From: Bacillus sp. FSL K6-3431
Lineage (GTDB): Bacteria; Bacillota; Bacilli; Bacillales; Bacillaceae_C
Direction: 5' to 3'
DNA length: 64,000 nucleotides
NCBI RefSeq assembly: GCF_038002605.1
Contig: NZ_JBBOCT010000001.1
Coordinates: 372,001-436,000, forward strand
Shown here: piece after piece, positions 16,664 to 26,592 of the stretch
Layout of the letters: every line of letters begins with the position of its first letter
How positions within the stretch are numbered: position 1 is the first letter of the stretch
Translations under genes and position numbers: made by a program
Notes under the pieces: model-generated
What the model was told of the DNA's origin: nothing
The model's database searches: none
The model's input: only the letters and a program-made list of their open reading frames with translations

Positions 16664-17162
16664 ATGAAAAGATTATTATTTATGTTACTAACAGCTTTAC
16701 TCTTGTTGGTTGCATGTAATGCGAAAGAACCGAAAGAAAAAGGCGAAGAAACAAATGAGTTGATTGAAGGAACAGAAGTGAATGACATAGAATCAATCGA
16801 AGACAATCCAGAAGAAGGACCAATTGAGGAAAAATCACCAATAGACGTAGCAGAAGTTGAAGAAATGCTTACTTTTTCTGGTATGGGTGAGGACGATAAA
16901 TAAGTTAGTGTATCTATAGAAAACGGCGAAATAAAAGTAGTTTTCGAAATTGGTTTCACAAGAATTACTGTCTAATGAAAATTTAGCAATAACGAGATAC
17001 AGCCAAGCGTCTGATGAATTACTAGACCGTGAAGGCTGGGAGTTGCTAACGATTGAGTATGTTGAAGTGGGAACAATCAGTATGAACCGTTTGGAAAAGG
17101 AAACAAATGAATACGATATGGACTACTTCCCGACAGATACGATCGAAGAAAGAATAAAATAA
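16664..17162 (+). pseudogene. Lipoprotein gene broken by a stop codon and a frameshift
   Basis: The ATG at 16664 opens a classic lipoprotein signal (RLLFMLLTALLLLVAC, lipobox Cys near residue 18), followed by a long acidic linker rich in Glu. The frame stops with TAA at 16901-16903, directly before VSVSIENGEIKVVFEIG. It then shifts near 16945 to SQELLSNENLAITRYSQASD and WELLTIEYVEVGTISMNR, ending DYFPTDTIEERIK. Read together, these make one coherent secreted lipoprotein of about 165 residues. Two lesions in one gene argue for inactivation. The function is unknown. Confidence 0.65.
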
Positions 17163-17292
17163 AACAGGATTATGAAATATACAGAAAGGTGTGCGAAAGT
17201 AAAAACCGCTCACTTTTCTTTTGTATTGTGCGAAATCACTCGTTTCTATATAATGTTAGGATTAGCTTAATAGGTAAAGGAGAAGTTCTTGA

Positions 17293-17574
17293 ATGGTTGG
17301 AAGAAAAAAGATGGACTGGCGTTATAAAATAGCACATAAAGAAGCGTGGATTGGTATTGGTTTAGTTGTCATTCATTTTCTCTGGTGGTATGGATTCGCA
17401 TATGGGTTAGGAAAAAAACCAGTTGAAGAGTACTCGTACGTATTCGGATTGCCAGCATGGTTCTTTTATAGCTGTGTTTTAGGATTTGTATTCATGGTAA
17501 TTCTTGTTTCCGTGGCTGTAAAGTTTTTATTTAAGGATATACCGTTTGATGATGGGGAAGGTGAGACAAAGTGA
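17293..17574 (+). CDS. yhdT: YhdT family small membrane protein
   Basis: The 93-residue protein has two membrane helices (WIGIGLVVIHFLWWYGFAYG and WFFYSCVLGFVFMVILVSVA) separated by a short loop with GLPAWF, as in YhdT/DUF997. In many bacteria YhdT is encoded directly before the pantothenate symporter PanF. Here the genes overlap by 4 nt (GTGA), which implies translational coupling. It may be a small accessory subunit of the symporter. The ATG follows AAAGGAG at good spacing. Confidence 0.85.
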   Translation: MVGRKKMDWRYKIAHKEAWIGIGLVVIHFLWWYGFAYGLGKKPVEEYSYVFGLPAWFFYSCVLGFVFMVILVSVAVKFLFKDIPFDDGEGETK

Positions 17575-19010
17575 ATATTCAAGTCATTCTTCCATTACTG
17601 TTTTTTCTTATCATCATTTTTATTGCAGGTATATATGCAGCAAAATATGTAAAGACGTCAGATTCGTTTTTACAGGAATATTTTCTCGGTAGTAGACAGC
17701 TAGGCGGATTTGTATTGGCGATGACTATGATCGCAACATATGGAAGTGCTAGCAGTTTTCTTGGTGGTCCGGGAGCAGCCTATCATTACGGTCTTGCGTG
17801 GGTTTTATTAGCGATGACTCAAGTTGTCTCTGGATACTTTCTCTTAATGATCCTCGGAAAGAAATTCGCTATTATAGCTAGAAAATATGAAGCAGTAACT
17901 TTAACTGATTTTTTGAAAAGCAGATATAACTCCCATTGGGTGAGTATCATCTCGGCCATTAGTATTATTATTTTTCTTTTTTCAGCAATGACGGCGCAAT
18001 GGGTAGGGGGAGCAAGGCTGATCGAATCTGTTGTTGGGGTTTCCTATACTACGGCTTTGTTCATTTTTGCTGTTTCCGTTATGGTTTACGTAATTATCGG
18101 TGGGTTTCGTGCTGTAGCGATCACAGACAGTATCCAAGGGGTAATTATGCTTGCAGGAACGATCATACTTGTAATTGCAGCGATTATAGCAGGTGGGGGC
18201 ATTGATAATATTATGACCGAGCTCAGAACAGAGAACCCAAATTTATTAAGTCCGTATGGTTCTGATCGGAGCTTAACGCCATTATACATATCGTCGTTTT
18301 GGATTCTTGTCGGTGTAGGAGTGGTGGGACTTCCACAAGTTGCCGTCAGGGCGATGTCTTATAAAAATGCCCGGTCGATGCATAGGGCGATTATCATTGG
18401 TACGATCGTTATTGGTATCATTATGCTCGGTATGCACCTTGCTGGAGTGTTTGCGAGAGTGATCATCCCAGGTATTACTGTGCCGGATACAGTGATGCCC
18501 ACTTTAGCGCTTTCTATCTTGCCACCATGGGCAGCTGGGATCGTTTTGGCCGCGCCCATGGCCGCAATCATGTCCACTGTCGATTCACTACTTTTGCTTG
18601 TTGCTTCAGCCATAGTGAAAGATTTATATGTTGGATATATAAATCCAAAAGCGGAAATATCTAAAATAAAATGGATTAGTTTTTGGACAACTGCTTTAAT
18701 TGGGCTAGCTGTCTTTCTGTTAGCGATTCACCCGCCTGAATTACTCATTTGGTTGAATTTATTTTCCTTTGGTGGGTTGGAAGCTGTTTTTATTTGGCCG
18801 ATAGTGCTTGGGTTATATTGGCGAAAGAGTAATAAATATGGGGCTATTAGCTCGATGATAGCAGGGATGACATCATATATATTAATTCATTTATGGCATC
18901 CAGATGCATTCGGTATGCATACTGTCGTACTACCTGTCTTCATTTCTCTAATCGTTTTTGTCATTGTGTCGTTATCAACAACAGCAAAGCATAAAAAGTT
19001 TACATATTGA
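17571..19010 (+). CDS. panF: Sodium/pantothenate symporter PanF
   Basis: The 479-residue protein is a sodium:solute symporter (SSS) family member with about 13 membrane helices. GSRQLGGFVLAMTMIATYGS and SSFLGGPGAAYHYGLAW form the sodium-site region near the N terminus. QVAVRAMSYKNARSMHRAI is a PanF-specific cytoplasmic loop, and MAAIMSTVDSLLLLVAS is the conserved helix 8 with Ser/Thr ligands. It imports pantothenate, the precursor of CoA, with sodium. GTG start codon overlaps the yhdT stop. A GC-rich hairpin follows at 19022. The YhdT-PanF pair supports the name. Confidence 0.9.
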   Translation: MNIQVILPLLFFLIIIFIAGIYAAKYVKTSDSFLQEYFLGSRQLGGFVLAMTMIATYGSASSFLGGPGAAYHYGLAWVLLAMTQVVSGYFLLMILGKKFAIIARKYEAVTLTDFLKSRYNSHWVSIISAISIIIFLFSAMTAQWVGGARLIESVVGVSYTTALFIFAVSVMVYVIIGGFRAVAITDSIQGVIMLAGTIILVIAAIIAGGGIDNIMTELRTENPNLLSPYGSDRSLTPLYISSFWILVGVGVVGLPQVAVRAMSYKNARSMHRAIIIGTIVIGIIMLGMHLAGVFARVIIPGITVPDTVMPTLALSILPPWAAGIVLAAPMAAIMSTVDSLLLLVASAIVKDLYVGYINPKAEISKIKWISFWTTALIGLAVFLLAIHPPELLIWLNLFSFGGLEAVFIWPIVLGLYWRKSNKYGAISSMIAGMTSYILIHLWHPDAFGMHTVVLPVFISLIVFVIVSLSTTAKHKKFTY

Positions 19011-19021
19011 CAAATTGATTA

Positions 19022-19064
19022 GGCCCGCAGGAGATCGCTTTGTCGTGTCCTGTGGGCCGTTCTA
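19022..19064 (+). terminator. Hairpin terminator after panF
   Basis: GGCCCGCAGGA at 19022-19032 pairs with TCCTGTGGGCC at 19048-19058 with one wobble. Only a short T-poor tail follows, so termination may be partial. The minus-strand MFS gene converges from the right. Confidence 0.6.
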
Positions 19065-19091
19065 AAGTTAAACATCGAAAAAAATGGCTTA

Positions 19092-20351
19092 TTACAAAGC
19101 TGGCTTTATTTTGACGGCCTCTTTTTCTTTTTCAGGTTTAATTGCTATCAGTGCAAGTACAGCTCCGATAATGCTAAGACCAACGAGCAGAAGAATCATA
19201 TCAATATTTTTCCCTTTCATTAATAGCGCGATAATCGGTGGACCTGCAGCGACACCTGCAAAGCGCATGGAACTAAATATAGAAGAGATTGTACCTCGCA
19301 TTTCCTTTTCAATACTCTGTGTCAAAATAGAATCTAAGCATGGTAGTGCTGCGCCTATGCCGATCCCGCAGAAAGATAAAACGATTATTAAATAAATAAA
19401 CTGATCAGATATCAATGTTACTGCAACAGCAGTCCCTGCTAAGATTATCCCAAAAAAGGTAATCCATTTCATTCTGCTTAAACTGTCCTTAATCACTTTC
19501 CCGGCAGTAAAAGAAGCGATACATAAAGCTGCCAATGGTATCGCTAATAAAAATCCTTTCTTTATACCATCATATCCATATTTATCTTCTAAGATGGATG
19601 ATAAATAAAAAAGCAATCCAAACAAAATAAACATTAATATCGCCCCGATTATAAACACAGCAATAAGCCATTTTCGATGTTCTTTAAATATTTCTTTCGT
19701 ATTTTTAACAAACCTACCAAAAGATAACTCGTGTTTGTCGTTTTTCGGTTTTTTTACAAAGATTAAGATTAAAACCAAAGAAATGAGACTAAAGACAGGA
19801 ATAGAGAGAAAAGGTAGAAACCAAATAACGCCAGCTAGTAATGAACCTAAAATAGGACTTAATACCTTTCCAAAAGTATTCGAAGTCTCAATCAAACCTA
19901 AAGATGCGCTTACGTCCTTATCATTCTTGAATAAATCCCCAACGAGAGGGAGGACGATTGGGAATGCTCCGGCAGCACCAATACCTTGTAAAATTCGTCC
20001 GAGGATGATCCACATAAAGGCAGAGTCCAATTGCCAAGATGCCCATCCCGCTACAATTCCCCCAATGCCAGTAATGATCAATGATGGGACTATTACGATT
20101 TTTCTTCCAAACTTATCTGAAAGATAACCCGCAATTGGAATAAGCAAAATTGCTACAATGGAATAAACGGTGATAATATAGCTTGATTGCAGTTTGGTAA
20201 TATCTAGTTTCTTTTCTAATTGAGGTAAAATTGGTATGAGCATGGAATTCCCTAGTGTCATAATCAGCGGGATAGATGCGATTGAAAGGATGGCCCACTT
20301 TTTTTCGGATATTCCATTTCCAGAAGTTTCTTCATGATGGTTTTGTTCCAT
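19092..20351 (-). CDS. MFS transporter, DHA1-type drug/solute exporter
   Basis: The 419-residue protein has 12 predicted membrane helices. The MFS signature is in loop 2-3 (AGYLSDKFGRKIV, near residue 75), and LGRILQGIGAAGAFPIVLPL is the helix 5 motif C of proton-driven exporters. The N terminus is hydrophilic and the C terminus is lysine-rich (KPEKEKEAVKIK). It likely exports a small toxic compound; the substrate is unknown. It is a single gene on the minus strand, starting 27 bp after an AGGGAAAT ribosome site region, and it converges with panF. Confidence 0.85.
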   Translation of the reverse strand: MEQNHHEETSGNGISEKKWAILSIASIPLIMTLGNSMLIPILPQLEKKLDITKLQSSYIITVYSIVAILLIPIAGYLSDKFGRKIVIVPSLIITGIGGIVAGWASWQLDSAFMWIILGRILQGIGAAGAFPIVLPLVGDLFKNDKDVSASLGLIETSNTFGKVLSPILGSLLAGVIWFLPFLSIPVFSLISLVLILIFVKKPKNDKHELSFGRFVKNTKEIFKEHRKWLIAVFIIGAILMFILFGLLFYLSSILEDKYGYDGIKKGFLLAIPLAALCIASFTAGKVIKDSLSRMKWITFFGIILAGTAVAVTLISDQFIYLIIVLSFCGIGIGAALPCLDSILTQSIEKEMRGTISSIFSSMRFAGVAAGPPIIALLMKGKNIDMILLLVGLSIIGAVLALIAIKPEKEKEAVKIKPAL

Positions 20352-20443
20352 GGCTATTTCCCTTCACACGTTATAATATTAATATGGACTATTTATTCTT
20401 TTTTAATCTAATCATTTTTTGATTTCCTTATAAGGAGGATTCA

Positions 20444-20732
20444 TATGTTAAAAACATCTATTAATATTGGTAGACCGCAATTAATAAGCCATGGGTATGG
20501 GTAAACATAAGAAAAAGGTCTATTCAAACAGCGTCACTTAATAAACATGCGCTAGAGTTTAGAGGAGGGTGAGGTAGAGCAAGGTACAAAGCTTATATTA
20601 AAAGCTTGTCCTAATCCAGGAATGATAATTGCAGGCCTACATCGTGTATTTTTTCATGATCGTAAAAACTATAGTGCGATTGAAAGTATCGTAATAGCTC
20701 CCGAACTTGCAGATGCAACGCGCGCGACATGA
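20444..20732 (+). pseudogene. MOSC-domain protein remnant
   Basis: An excellent AAGGAGG ribosome site precedes ATG at 20444, which encodes MLKTSINIGRPQLISHGYG, the start of YiiM-type MOSC proteins (…VGKPQ…G). The central beta barrel with the cysteine is lost or scrambled. The frame resumes near 20560 with GEVEQGTKLILKACPNPG and GLHRVFFHDRKNYSAIESIV, ending APELADA, which resembles the MOSC C-terminal 3-alpha region. The whole is about 96 codons instead of about 220, with frameshifts. MOSC proteins deliver sulfur or handle molybdopterin substrates; this copy cannot function. Confidence 0.55.
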
Positions 20733-20740
20733 TTGAAAAG

Positions 20741-20763
20741 CTTTTGCCAATGAAAAAGCTTTA
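20741..20763. terminator. Possible shared terminator
   Basis: AAAGCTTTT and AAAAAGCTTT form an AT-rich stem over a 6-nt loop between the MOSC remnant and the end of the minus-strand membrane protein gene. The stem is weak. Confidence 0.4.
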
Positions 20764-21240
20764 ATCAAATAAATCGGGTGGTTTACCCGTTCGGATTATT
20801 GAAATTATTGCTTTTCCATCACTATAGTGATTTTCTCCATATTGAATAGGAAGAAGGGCAAAGAAAATATAATAAACAGAAAAATACACAAATTGGTAAA
20901 AGAATATATGCTTTGGAATAAGCCCAATAAAGATAGATGTGTTCACCAATACAATGGCCAGGATATTAAAGATTATTCCACCTGCATGAACAAGACAATG
21001 ACTTAACTTATTGTTTATTTTTAATTTCCGATAATGGCATTTGGAGTCGAAAAAATAAAGTAGTCGTAATTCAAAAATACCGCGAGAGAATATACGTTTC
21101 CCTCTACCTAAAACTAATTTAATTTGACCGCCGAAAATACTTGCAAAGAATAGATGGCCTAAGGAATGAATGAGAGCAACGATAGGTAAGGTAATGAAAA
21201 AGGCGAATACAAATGTGATTGTATCATTAAATGTAAACAA
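20761..21240 (-). CDS. M50-like membrane protein with altered HExxH motif
   Basis: The product of about 159 residues has four hydrophobic segments. The first (FVFAFFITLPIVALIHSLGH) carries HSLGH where site-2-type metalloproteases have HExGH, so the catalytic glutamate is serine. The second histidine and the glycine remain. A later YSDGKAI motif matches the usual N/S-DG motif near the C terminus, which supplies a zinc aspartate. I place the start at TTG 21240, because GGGGAGG lies 6 nt upstream; the longer ATG frame to 21276 contains this ribosome site. The gene is probably a paralogue of membrane proteases that lost catalysis. Neighbours are an Hsp20 gene and odhAB. Confidence 0.65.
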   Translation of the reverse strand: MFTFNDTITFVFAFFITLPIVALIHSLGHLFFASIFGGQIKLVLGRGKRIFSRGIFELRLLYFFDSKCHYRKLKINNKLSHCLVHAGGIIFNILAIVLVNTSIFIGLIPKHIFFYQFVYFSVYYIFFALLPIQYGENHYSDGKAIISIIRTGKPPDLFD

Positions 21241-21315
21241 ATTAGGCCTCCCCATTAAATGTAATGAGTGGAACACTACATGTTTACACTGATTCAGTCA
21301 TATTTAAACTTCTTC

Positions 21316-21768
21316 CTAGAGCTTTTCCGAAATGGAAATCTCAGTGAATTGTAAATCACTTCCTTTAGGGATTCTCACTTCTAATATATTGTCTTGTACT
21401 TCGGCTGTGGCTCCTTTTTTTTTAACGACACATGGAAGGATTATTACCTTTTTACTTCCTTCTTCATGAATATTTTCTATAATTGCTTGATTCGAAGTGT
21501 GAAATATACGTAATTGATTAATGGATACGTTCTTTGGTAATGTCAATCGTATATATACGTAGTCAAATGTCTCAAATACACTAGGCTCTAGTTCAACATG
21601 TTTTGATTGACTTTGATCCCTTTCTTGTTGATTGTAATGATCCCCAAAAGGAGGCATATTTAGCTTTTGCATCATATCATTTACATAGGATTGAACATCA
21701 CTTGGCTTCATTTCCTCTGCCATTTTTTTTAACTCGTCTTTAAATGGAAAGTTTCCCCAGGGAATCAT
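21316..21768 (-). CDS. Hsp20/alpha-crystallin-like protein (GerT/CotP type)
   Basis: The 151-residue protein ends in an alpha-crystallin-like beta sandwich. YVYIRLTLPKNVSINQLRIF and KKVIILPCVVKKKGATAEV precede ILEVRIPKG, where IPKG stands for the usual C-terminal IxI/V strand of Hsp20. The N-terminal half (MIPWGNFPFKDELKKMAEEM) resembles spore proteins such as GerT/CotP. In Bacillus, such Hsp20-like proteins help spore germination or coat assembly rather than heat-shock folding. The ATG at 21768 is chosen because GGGGGTG lies upstream; longer frames to 21843 lack a ribosome site. The gene is divergent from odhA. The spore role is an inference. Confidence 0.65.
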   Translation of the reverse strand: MIPWGNFPFKDELKKMAEEMKPSDVQSYVNDMMQKLNMPPFGDHYNQQERDQSQSKHVELEPSVFETFDYVYIRLTLPKNVSINQLRIFHTSNQAIIENIHEEGSKKVIILPCVVKKKGATAEVQDNILEVRIPKGSDLQFTEISISEKL

Positions 21769-22138
21769 GTTTTTCACCCCCATTGTCTTTACCTTTATTA
21801 CCATATATATGCACCATTTTGAAAAAAGAAAGTGAAAATGCATGTGAAAAAAATTAAATAGGTATATTTAAACAAAACAATTTGATTTTTTATTCAATAG
21901 TAGTAAGATTGTATATGGTTTAATCGTTCCATAAGGAAGTAAGGACTGGTTATGTAATGTTATTAGCAAATACTTGTCATGGAAACAATGTATTTGAGAT
22001 TACTCTTTAAATTGCTCATTTACAGTGTTAAAATGGAGGTGTAAGCGTTTTTTGAAAATGCTTCAGTAATAATACATAAATATATCATTTCATTTATCAA
22101 TGAAAACTATCGTCGAAAATAGTGGAGGCGTATTATTA

Positions 22139-24979
22139 ATGAGTAAACATGCGTCATATCAAGGTACACCATGGGAAAATTTCTCCGGACCAAACCTTGG
22201 GTATGTAATGGAAATGTACGAACATTATGTAAAAGACCCGAAAAGTGTAGATCTAGAACTGAAGGAATTATTTGATCAATGGGGAGCACCTTCAGCAGAA
22301 AGTGATTCAGAAACGACAAAAGGACAAGCTGATGTTTCATTTCAAATGCCAGCCAATCCAGATATGTATAGTAAAATTGTTGCTGCTGTAAAATTGGCAG
22401 ACAATATACGTACATATGGGCATCTTGCGGCGGACATTAGACCTTTAGTCAAAAAGCGGCCAGAGATCAGAAGAATTGATTTAGCGGAATTTAAGTTGAC
22501 TGAAGAAGACTTAAAAGAAATTCCAGCATCATTTATATCACCAAATGCACCATCAGATTTAAAAAACGGCCTTGATGCAATTAAGCATTTAAGAAAAGTA
22601 TATACGCATAAATTGGCTTTTGAATATCATCAAGTACATGATTTAGAAGAAAAAAATTGGCTCCAGCAACAAATTGAGTCAGAAAGTTTTTATCCTAATC
22701 TATCAAAAGAAGAAAGACTCGCATTATTGACTCGTCTTGCTGAAGTCGAAGGCTTTGAAAAATTCATTCATCGGACGTTTGTAGGTCAAAAGAGATTTTC
22801 CATTGAAGGGCTAGATTCGCTAGTTCTATTGATGGATCAAATCATTGGTTCTACGGTAAAAACGGGTACTCGCACTGTTAATATCGGAATGGCTCACCGT
22901 GGTCGTTTAAATGTTTTAGCTCATGTTCTTGAAAAACCATATAAATTAATTTTTTCCGAATTTCAACATGCACCAAATAAAGATTTAATCCCTTCAGAGG
23001 GATCAATTGGAATAACTTATGGTTGGACAGGTGACGTAAAATATCACTTGGGGGCTGACCGCAAAGTTAAACGAGGAAGCACAGCAAACACAAGAATCAC
23101 ATTAGCTAACAATCCGAGTCATTTGGAAGTTGTTGGACCAATTGTAGATGGTTATACACGAGCAGCTCAAGAAGATCGAAATAGAACTGGTTACCCTGAA
23201 CAAGATGTGGCAAGTTGCGTTGCCATTTCTGTCCATGGCGATGCTGCTTTTCCTGGAGAAGGAATAGTACAGGAAACGTTAAATATGGGGCGATTAAAAG
23301 GCTATGATACAGGTGGGACACTTCATATTATCGCAAATAATATGATTGGTTTTACAACTGAAAGCGCTGATTCAAGATCGACAACATATGCGTCAGATAT
23401 AGCGAAAGGCTTTGAAGTACCAATTGTCCATGTGAATGCAGATGATCCTGAAGCTGTAGTTGCAGCTGCGGAACTTGCTTATAAATATCGACAAAAGTTT
23501 CATAAAGATTTTGTCATTGATTTAGTTGGATATCGTCGTTTTGGTCACAATGAAATGGATGAACCAATGGTTACAAATCCATTAATGTACACTGCGGTTC
23601 ATAACCATCCAACTGCCAAAGAAATTTATTCTGATCGTCTTATTGAAAAAGGCTTACTGACAAAAGTAGAGTCTTCAAAAATGGATGAAGATATACAAGC
23701 GAAATTGCAAAAAGCTTATGATTCAGTAGTGAAAAATAATGAAGACCGGGATACAGCAATGGATCCTCCAGCAAATGTAGTAAATTGTCATAAAGAATGG
23801 AAAACGAAGGTTAGCCTAAACGTATTAAAAACGATAAATCAAGAACTTCTACAATGGCCAGAAAGCTTTAACGTATTCCAAAAGCTTAGCCGTATTTTAA
23901 AACGTAGAGAAAATATTACTGCAGGCGAAGGGAAAATCGATTGGGCACATGCAGAGTCACTTGCTCTAGGCTCGATATTAATTGATGGGACACCTATTCG
24001 CTTTACCGGCCAAGATTCTCAACGGGGAACATTTGCCCAAAGGAATCTAGTTTTACATGATGAGAAAACAGGTAAAGAGTTTATTCCTTTACATCATTTA
24101 ACCGATTCAAAATCTACATTTGTTGTTTATAATAGTCCATTAACGGAAGCAGCTGTTGTTGGATTTGAATATGGATATAATGTGTTTGCACCAGAGACAC
24201 TCGTTATTTGGGAAGCACAATTTGGCGACTTCGCCAATATGGCACAAGTATATTTTGACCAATTCATTTCATCTGGCAGGGCCAAGTGGGGACAAAAATC
24301 TGGTTTAGTTATGTTATTACCACATGGGTACGAAGGACAGGGGCCAGAACACTCAAGTGGAAGAGTGGAGAGGTTTTTGCAAAGTGCAGCTGAAAATAAC
24401 TGGACTGTTGCTAATTTGTCTACATCCGGACAATACTTCCATATGCTAAGAAGACAAGCAGCTATGCTGAATAAAGAAGGGGTTAGACCATTAGTAATTA
24501 TGACACCGAAAAGTTTACTTCGTCACCCACTTGCAGCTGCAGATATTCAAGATTTAGCGGAAGGTAGCTTCCAACCAGTGCTTGAGCAAAAAGGCCTTGG
24601 AAATAATCATGATTCAGTTGAGCGTATAGTTCTATGTAGTGGTAAAATAGCGATCGACTTGGAAGAACATGTAAAAGATAAAAAAGATGTGGAGTGGCTT
24701 CATATTTTAAGGGTAGAGGAATTATATCCTTTCCCAAGCCAAGAATTATCAGCCATTTTCACGCGTTACCCAAATGCAAAAGAACTTGTCTGGGTTCAAG
24801 AAGAACCGAAAAATATGGGTGGTTGGTTGCATGTTGAACCATACCTAAGAAAAATTGCTTCTGAAGGTGCGGAAGTAAAATACATCGGTCGACGTAGACG
24901 TTCGAGTCCTTCTGAGGGAGATCCAACTATTCATAGAAAAGAACAAACTAGAATCATTCAAACGGCATTCACAAAATAA
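22139..24979 (+). CDS. odhA: 2-oxoglutarate dehydrogenase E1 component
   Basis: The 946-residue protein matches SucA/Odh[21 protein letters not shown] is the N-terminal E2-binding segment. [18 protein letters not shown] and the thiamine diphosphate site [13 protein letters not shown] (near residue 367) with [11 protein letters not shown] follow. The transketolase-like C-terminal domain contains [21 protein letters not shown]-type strand [11 protein letters not shown] and [19 protein letters not shown]. It decarboxylates 2-oxoglutarate and succinylates the lipoyl group of OdhB in the TCA cycle. The ATG at 22139 has AGTGGAGG 10 nt upstream; the in-frame ATG at 22100 has none. odhB follows after 94 bp with its own ribosome site. 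Confidence 0.97.
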   Translation: MSKHASYQGTPWENFSGPNLGYVMEMYEHYVKDPKSVDLELKELFDQWGAPSAESDSETTKGQADVSFQMPANPDMYSKIVAAVKLADNIRTYGHLAADIRPLVKKRPEIRRIDLAEFKLTEEDLKEIPASFISPNAPSDLKNGLDAIKHLRKVYTHKLAFEYHQVHDLEEKNWLQQQIESESFYPNLSKEERLALLTRLAEVEGFEKFIHRTFVGQKRFSIEGLDSLVLLMDQIIGSTVKTGTRTVNIGMAHRGRLNVLAHVLEKPYKLIFSEFQHAPNKDLIPSEGSIGITYGWTGDVKYHLGADRKVKRGSTANTRITLANNPSHLEVVGPIVDGYTRAAQEDRNRTGYPEQDVASCVAISVHGDAAFPGEGIVQETLNMGRLKGYDTGGTLHIIANNMIGFTTESADSRSTTYASDIAKGFEVPIVHVNADDPEAVVAAAELAYKYRQKFHKDFVIDLVGYRRFGHNEMDEPMVTNPLMYTAVHNHPTAKEIYSDRLIEKGLLTKVESSKMDEDIQAKLQKAYDSVVKNNEDRDTAMDPPANVVNCHKEWKTKVSLNVLKTINQELLQWPESFNVFQKLSRILKRRENITAGEGKIDWAHAESLALGSILIDGTPIRFTGQDSQRGTFAQRNLVLHDEKTGKEFIPLHHLTDSKSTFVVYNSPLTEAAVVGFEYGYNVFAPETLVIWEAQFGDFANMAQVYFDQFISSGRAKWGQKSGLVMLLPHGYEGQGPEHSSGRVERFLQSAAENNWTVANLSTSGQYFHMLRRQAAMLNKEGVRPLVIMTPKSLLRHPLAAADIQDLAEGSFQPVLEQKGLGNNHDSVERIVLCSGKIAIDLEEHVKDKKDVEWLHILRVEELYPFPSQELSAIFTRYPNAKELVWVQEEPKNMGGWLHVEPYLRKIASEGAEVKYIGRRRRSSPSEGDPTIHRKEQTRIIQTAFTK

Positions 24980-25073
24980 TAACAAGACTAATAAATTGTT
25001 GTAGGTTATCTTGGCTAGCTTTTGTTAACGTGTAACAGCTGGCACCGGTTATATATTATGAGGAGGATTTAAA

Positions 25074-26324
25074 GTGGCAGAAATCAAAGTTCCAGAACTG
25101 GCAGAATCGATTACGGAAGGTACAATTGCACAATGGTTAAAAAAACCAGGCGATTATGTTGAAAAAGGCGAATACATCGTAGAATTAGAGACAGATAAAG
25201 TCAATGTTGAAGTTATTTCTGAAGAAGCAGGAGTAGTACAAGAATTAAAAGCTGCTGAAGGAGATACTGTCCAAGTTGGGGATGTTATCGCACTTGTAGA
25301 AGCTGGTGCAACTGCTGGGGAAGTAGTACCTAGCGAAACGGAAAAGGCTAAAGAAGAGCAGCAAGCACCTGCACCATCTGAAGCACAACCAGTTACTGAA
25401 GATACTACAAAAGATGAAGTAAAGGAACGCCTAATTGCTTCACCAGCAGCACGTAAGCTAGCTAGAGAAAAAGGAATTGATTTAAGTGAAGTACCAACAA
25501 TAGACCCACTTGGAAGAGTTCGTAAACAAGATGTTTCATCGTTTTCTACTCAACCGAAACAAGCAGCACCTGCACCAACTGTTGCTCCAAAGGCGGCCCC
25601 ATCATCAAGCCAAGTAGATGGCAAACCTATTGAGCGAGTGCGCATGTCACGCCGTCGTCAAACGATTGCTAAAAGATTGGTTGAAGTACAACAAAACACA
25701 GCAATGCTGACTACTTTTAATGAAATTGATATGTCTGCTGTTATGAATTTACGTAAACGTAAAAAAGACAAATTTTATGAGCAACACGATGTTCGTCTTG
25801 GGTTTATGTCATTTTTCACAAAAGCTGTTGTCGCTGCACTTAAAAAATATCCCGCAGTAAATTCTGAACTTGACGGCGATGAACTAATTTTGAAAAAGTT
25901 CTATGATATCGGCGTTGCTGTTTCAACAGATGAAGGACTAGTCGTTCCAGTAATTCGCGACTGTGACCGCAAGAACTTCTCAGAAATCGAAGGGGATATT
26001 CTTGCAGTTGCAAAAAAGGCACGTGATAACAAGCTATCATTAAGTGATTTGCAAGGTGGTACATTTACAATAACAAATGGTGGCGTATTTGGATCTTTAT
26101 TATCCACCCCAATTTTAAATGGTACGCAAGTGGGAATACTTGGTATGCATACAATCCAAACACGTCCTGTTGCAATCGATGCTGAAAATATGGAAAATCG
26201 CCCAATGATGTATGTTGCGCTCTCTTATGACCACCGTGTAATCGATGGAAAAGAAGCAGTAGGTTTCCTTGTAACAATTAAACAATTATTAGAGAACCCA
26301 GAAGATCTACTATTAGAAGGTTGA
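25074..26324 (+). CDS. odhB: Dihydrolipoyllysine-residue succinyltransferase (E2 of 2-oxoglutarate dehydrogenase)
   Basis: The 416-residue protein shows the full E2 architecture. A lipoyl domain has the modified lysine in [12 protein letters not shown] (Lys42). An Ala/Pro-rich linker follows, then a peripheral subunit-binding domain ([20 protein letters not shown]), a second linker, and the catalytic acyltransferase domain ending with [18 protein letters not shown] (His387, Asp391). It passes succinyl groups to CoA within the large 2-oxoglutarate dehydrogenase complex. It starts with GTG after AGGAGG and forms an operon with odhA. A strong terminator lies at 26334. Confidence 0.97.
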   Translation: MAEIKVPELAESITEGTIAQWLKKPGDYVEKGEYIVELETDKVNVEVISEEAGVVQELKAAEGDTVQVGDVIALVEAGATAGEVVPSETEKAKEEQQAPAPSEAQPVTEDTTKDEVKERLIASPAARKLAREKGIDLSEVPTIDPLGRVRKQDVSSFSTQPKQAAPAPTVAPKAAPSSSQVDGKPIERVRMSRRRQTIAKRLVEVQQNTAMLTTFNEIDMSAVMNLRKRKKDKFYEQHDVRLGFMSFFTKAVVAALKKYPAVNSELDGDELILKKFYDIGVAVSTDEGLVVPVIRDCDRKNFSEIEGDILAVAKKARDNKLSLSDLQGGTFTITNGGVFGSLLSTPILNGTQVGILGMHTIQTRPVAIDAENMENRPMMYVALSYDHRVIDGKEAVGFLVTIKQLLENPEDLLLEG

Positions 26325-26333
26325 TTTTATACC

Positions 26334-26371
26334 GAAAGAGCGGTCACTTAATATGTGACTGCTCTTTTTTG
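26334..26371 (+). terminator. Terminator of the odhAB operon
   Basis: AAAGAGCGGTCAC pairs with GTGACTGCTCTTT around a 7-nt loop and runs into six T residues. It lies 10 bp after the odhB stop. Confidence 0.85.
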
Positions 26372-26403
26372 GTATGTAAAAAGATTCATTGAATATGCTT
26401 AAA

Positions 26404-26555
26404 GAGGATGTTCAAAAAGTCACCAAATGATAAACGGCGAATTTCTTCGTTGCTCGGTTTTTCCGGTTCTCATGTATTAAAAGCAAACGCTCCGATCCTC
26501 AAAACCTTCGCGCCTCGAACTTCTTGTTTCTACTTTAGCACCTTTTTGAACACGC
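26404..26555 (+). repeat. MITE-like palindromic intergenic element, copy 1
   Basis: The element of about 152 bp begins GAGGATGTTCAAAAAGT and ends CCTTTTTGAACACGC, so its ends are inverted (GTTCAAAAAG/CTTTTTGAAC). The left interior reads CGGCGAATTTCTTCGTTGCT, then CGGTTTTTCCGGTTCT. A shorter copy in the opposite orientation lies at 34921-34994 and shares both ends and the left interior. No transposase is encoded. It sits between odhB and the DUF2935 gene and would be transcribed as a long hairpin. The small open frame inside it is not considered a gene. Confidence 0.7.
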
Positions 26556-26592
26556 ACTTAAACGAGTCTTTTATATTAAGGGGGATGTAATA

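Noticed and set aside
22040..22053. cre-like sequence TGTAAGCGTTTTTT before odhA, also at 43748
   Set aside because: The last two consensus positions (CA) are TT in both places, and the second copy is not near a gene. The odhA copy could still be a weak site.
26408..26590. 60-codon frame within the palindromic element
   Set aside because: It lies entirely in repeat copy 1 and is not kept in copy 2, so it is a by-product of the repeat.
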